From Cytophagales bacterium (GTDB lineage: Bacteria > Bacteroidota > Bacteroidia > Cytophagales > Cyclobacteriaceae), in contig DMST01000169.1 of NCBI GenBank assembly GCA_003454975.1, forward strand, positions 8,877-15,223: DNA of 6,347 nucleotides, read 5' to 3'. The notes under the pieces are model-generated. The model was not told the DNA's origin. It saw only the letters and a list, made by a program, of their open reading frames with translations, and did not search any database. Below, piece by piece: positions 6,247 through 6,347 of the stretch. Both the position numbers and the translations under genes were made by a program. The first letter of the stretch is position 1. Each line of letters starts with the position of its first letter.

Positions 6247-6284
6247 AAAAAGCCCTGGCTATTCTATCTAGTCCGGGCTTTCTC
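6247..6284. terminator. Bidirectional rho-independent-type terminator
   Basis: AAAGCCC (6249-6255) pairs with GGGCTTT (6275-6281). The inner bases extend the stem (GG-CTA with TAG-CC) with one bulged T on each side, and the loop is TTCTATC. Read leftward, the stem ends in a good T-run (TTTTTC); read rightward it ends TTTCTC. It fits both the NTF2-like gene from the left and a possible gene from the right. Confidence 0.65.
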
Positions 6285-6301
6285 ATAAGGCACTTAGCGT
6301 G

Positions 6302-6347
6302 TTAGTAAACTATCTGGTGGCGAACCGTGGCGTAATTATCCCCAATG
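6302..6347 (-). CDS. Possible 3' end of a convergent gene cut by the right edge
   Basis: On the minus strand one frame is open from the window edge to a TAA at 6302-6304, giving only 14 residues (IGDNYATVRHQIVY). The stop is 18 bases before the terminator, whose stronger T-run points in this direction, so a real gene end is plausible. A second minus frame is also open to a TAG close by, so the frame choice is not secure. No function can be assigned. Confidence 0.35.
   Translation of the reverse strand, partial: IGDNYATVRHQIVY

Noticed and set aside
5969..6286. Minus-strand open frame of 105 codons
   Set aside because: It is antisense to the 3' end of the NTF2-like gene and its start region runs through the terminator hairpin, which argues against translation.

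Overview
The window looks like a piece of a Bacteroidota chromosome, most plausibly from the Saprospiraceae/Lewinella side. This is an inference: it rests on the style of the proteins (secreted TPR sensor, TPR-type histidine-kinase relatives, small lipid-free Sec-exported enzymes), on balanced base composition, and on the near absence of Shine-Dalgarno sequences before the start codons. No rRNA, tRNA, CRISPR array, insertion sequence or phage gene is visible.

Left third, minus strand: two signalling genes point towards the left edge. The upstream one (1531-2703) is a membrane-anchored protein with a histidine-kinase layout whose phospho-acceptor His, N-box Asn and glycine boxes are all altered, so it looks like a pseudokinase, with an extra helical C-terminal module. 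The downstream one (1-1420, cut by the window edge) is an exported tetratricopeptide-repeat protein, probably the sensor half of a larger TPR signalling protein. A 286-bp intergenic region (2704-2989) with two ACCG/CGGT dyads separates them from the next gene, which is divergent.

Centre: an exported serine hydrolase of the beta-lactamase/PBP fold (2990-4048, plus) converges on a cytosolic protein of uncertain family (4123-4719, minus) that may be related to APCDD1-like domains. The latter is divergent from an HxlR-family winged-helix regulator (4867-5196, plus). The 147-bp AT-rich gap between them carries a perfect 9-bp-arm palindrome, a 9-bp direct repeat and a second, wider 8-bp inverted repeat, which together form a good candidate operator region for the regulator.

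Right third: an exported NTF2-like/DUF4440 protein with a C-terminal beta-rich domain (5375-6160, plus) is followed by a structured stretch and a bidirectional rho-independent-type terminator (6247-6284). The last 46 bases are open on the minus strand and may be the 3' end of a convergent gene.

No complete new multi-gene system is evident. The items most worth following are the pseudokinase/TPR pair and the HxlR-linked unknown gene with its operator-like repeats.
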